Origin: an uncultured Acetatifactor sp.
Lineage (GTDB): Bacteria; Bacillota; Clostridia; Lachnospirales; Lachnospiraceae
Direction of reading: 5' to 3'
Assembly: GCA_934402375.1 (NCBI GenBank)
Contig: CAKRUB010000028.1
Span: forward strand, 1 to 40,178
Length of the DNA: 40,178 nucleotides
Under the pieces are notes generated by a model. It was not told where the DNA came from and ran no database searches. It saw only the letters and a list, made by a program, of their open reading frames with translations. Position numbers and translations under genes: made by a program. Below are positions 40,176-40,178 of this stretch, piece after piece (positions within the stretch are counted from its first letter, which is position 1; every line of letters starts with the position of its first letter).

Positions 40176-40178
40176 TCT

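Overview
The window looks like a chromosomal segment of an anaerobic, spore-forming Clostridia member, most likely Lachnospiraceae. Base composition is moderate. AGGAGG-type ribosome binding sites are strong, start codons are often GTG or TTG, and the conserved Firmicutes block rqcP-yabP-yabQ-divIC-spoIIE-tilS-hpt-ftsH is present. The family level is inferred from gene style only.

Layout. (1) 1-2187: an accessory patch beside a tRNA-Tyr/tRNA-Leu pair. It holds an intact HEPN/MNT (HepT/MntA-like) toxin-antitoxin pair, a second MNT gene whose HEPN partner is reduced to a 32-codon tail, and a partial copy of the tRNA-Leu 3' end that may mark an old integration event. (2) 2191-6390: an operon for a neopullulanase-type GH13 enzyme, a MATE exporter and a DUF2812 membrane protein. 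(3) 6802-13653: the sporulation/division/housekeeping block (hup, rqcP, yabP, yabQ, divIC, a soluble SpoIIE, tilS, hpt, ftsH). (4) 13837-21944: a PEGA lipoprotein, a CotS-like kinase-fold protein, cca, a HAD phosphatase, a membrane-anchored parvulin-like foldase and an M3 oligopeptidase. (5) 22134-26588: an unrecognised membrane protein facing a 2-isopropylmalate synthase fused to an AraC-type DNA-binding domain, preceded by a long structured leader and a LysR gene. (6) 26717-29275: a cytidylate-kinase-like / MATE / cytidylate-kinase-like cassette. (7) 29339-36916: a formate/nitrite transporter, an ABC exporter, a DUF4143-type AAA protein with a 29-bp palindrome at its promoter, an AraC remnant, an MFS transporter, an alpha/beta hydrolase and a double GNAT protein. 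(8) 36931-40178: a locus with a full-length Rpn-type PD-(D/E)XK nuclease, a duplicated stand-alone Rpn C-terminal segment, and a nuclease-ATPase fusion translationally coupled to it.

The most interesting items are the LeuA-AraC fusion, which keeps both the catalytic and the leucine-sensing domains and could be a single-protein enzyme-regulator, and the Rpn/C-terminal-Rpn/nuclease-ATPase locus, which resembles a defence or toxin-antitoxin arrangement. Smaller points of interest are the decayed HEPN/MNT cassette next to a tRNA, a SpoIIE without its membrane domain, and a GCGCAGA element recurring just upstream of four ribosome binding sites. Functions were assigned by reading motifs and context; no database search was possible.
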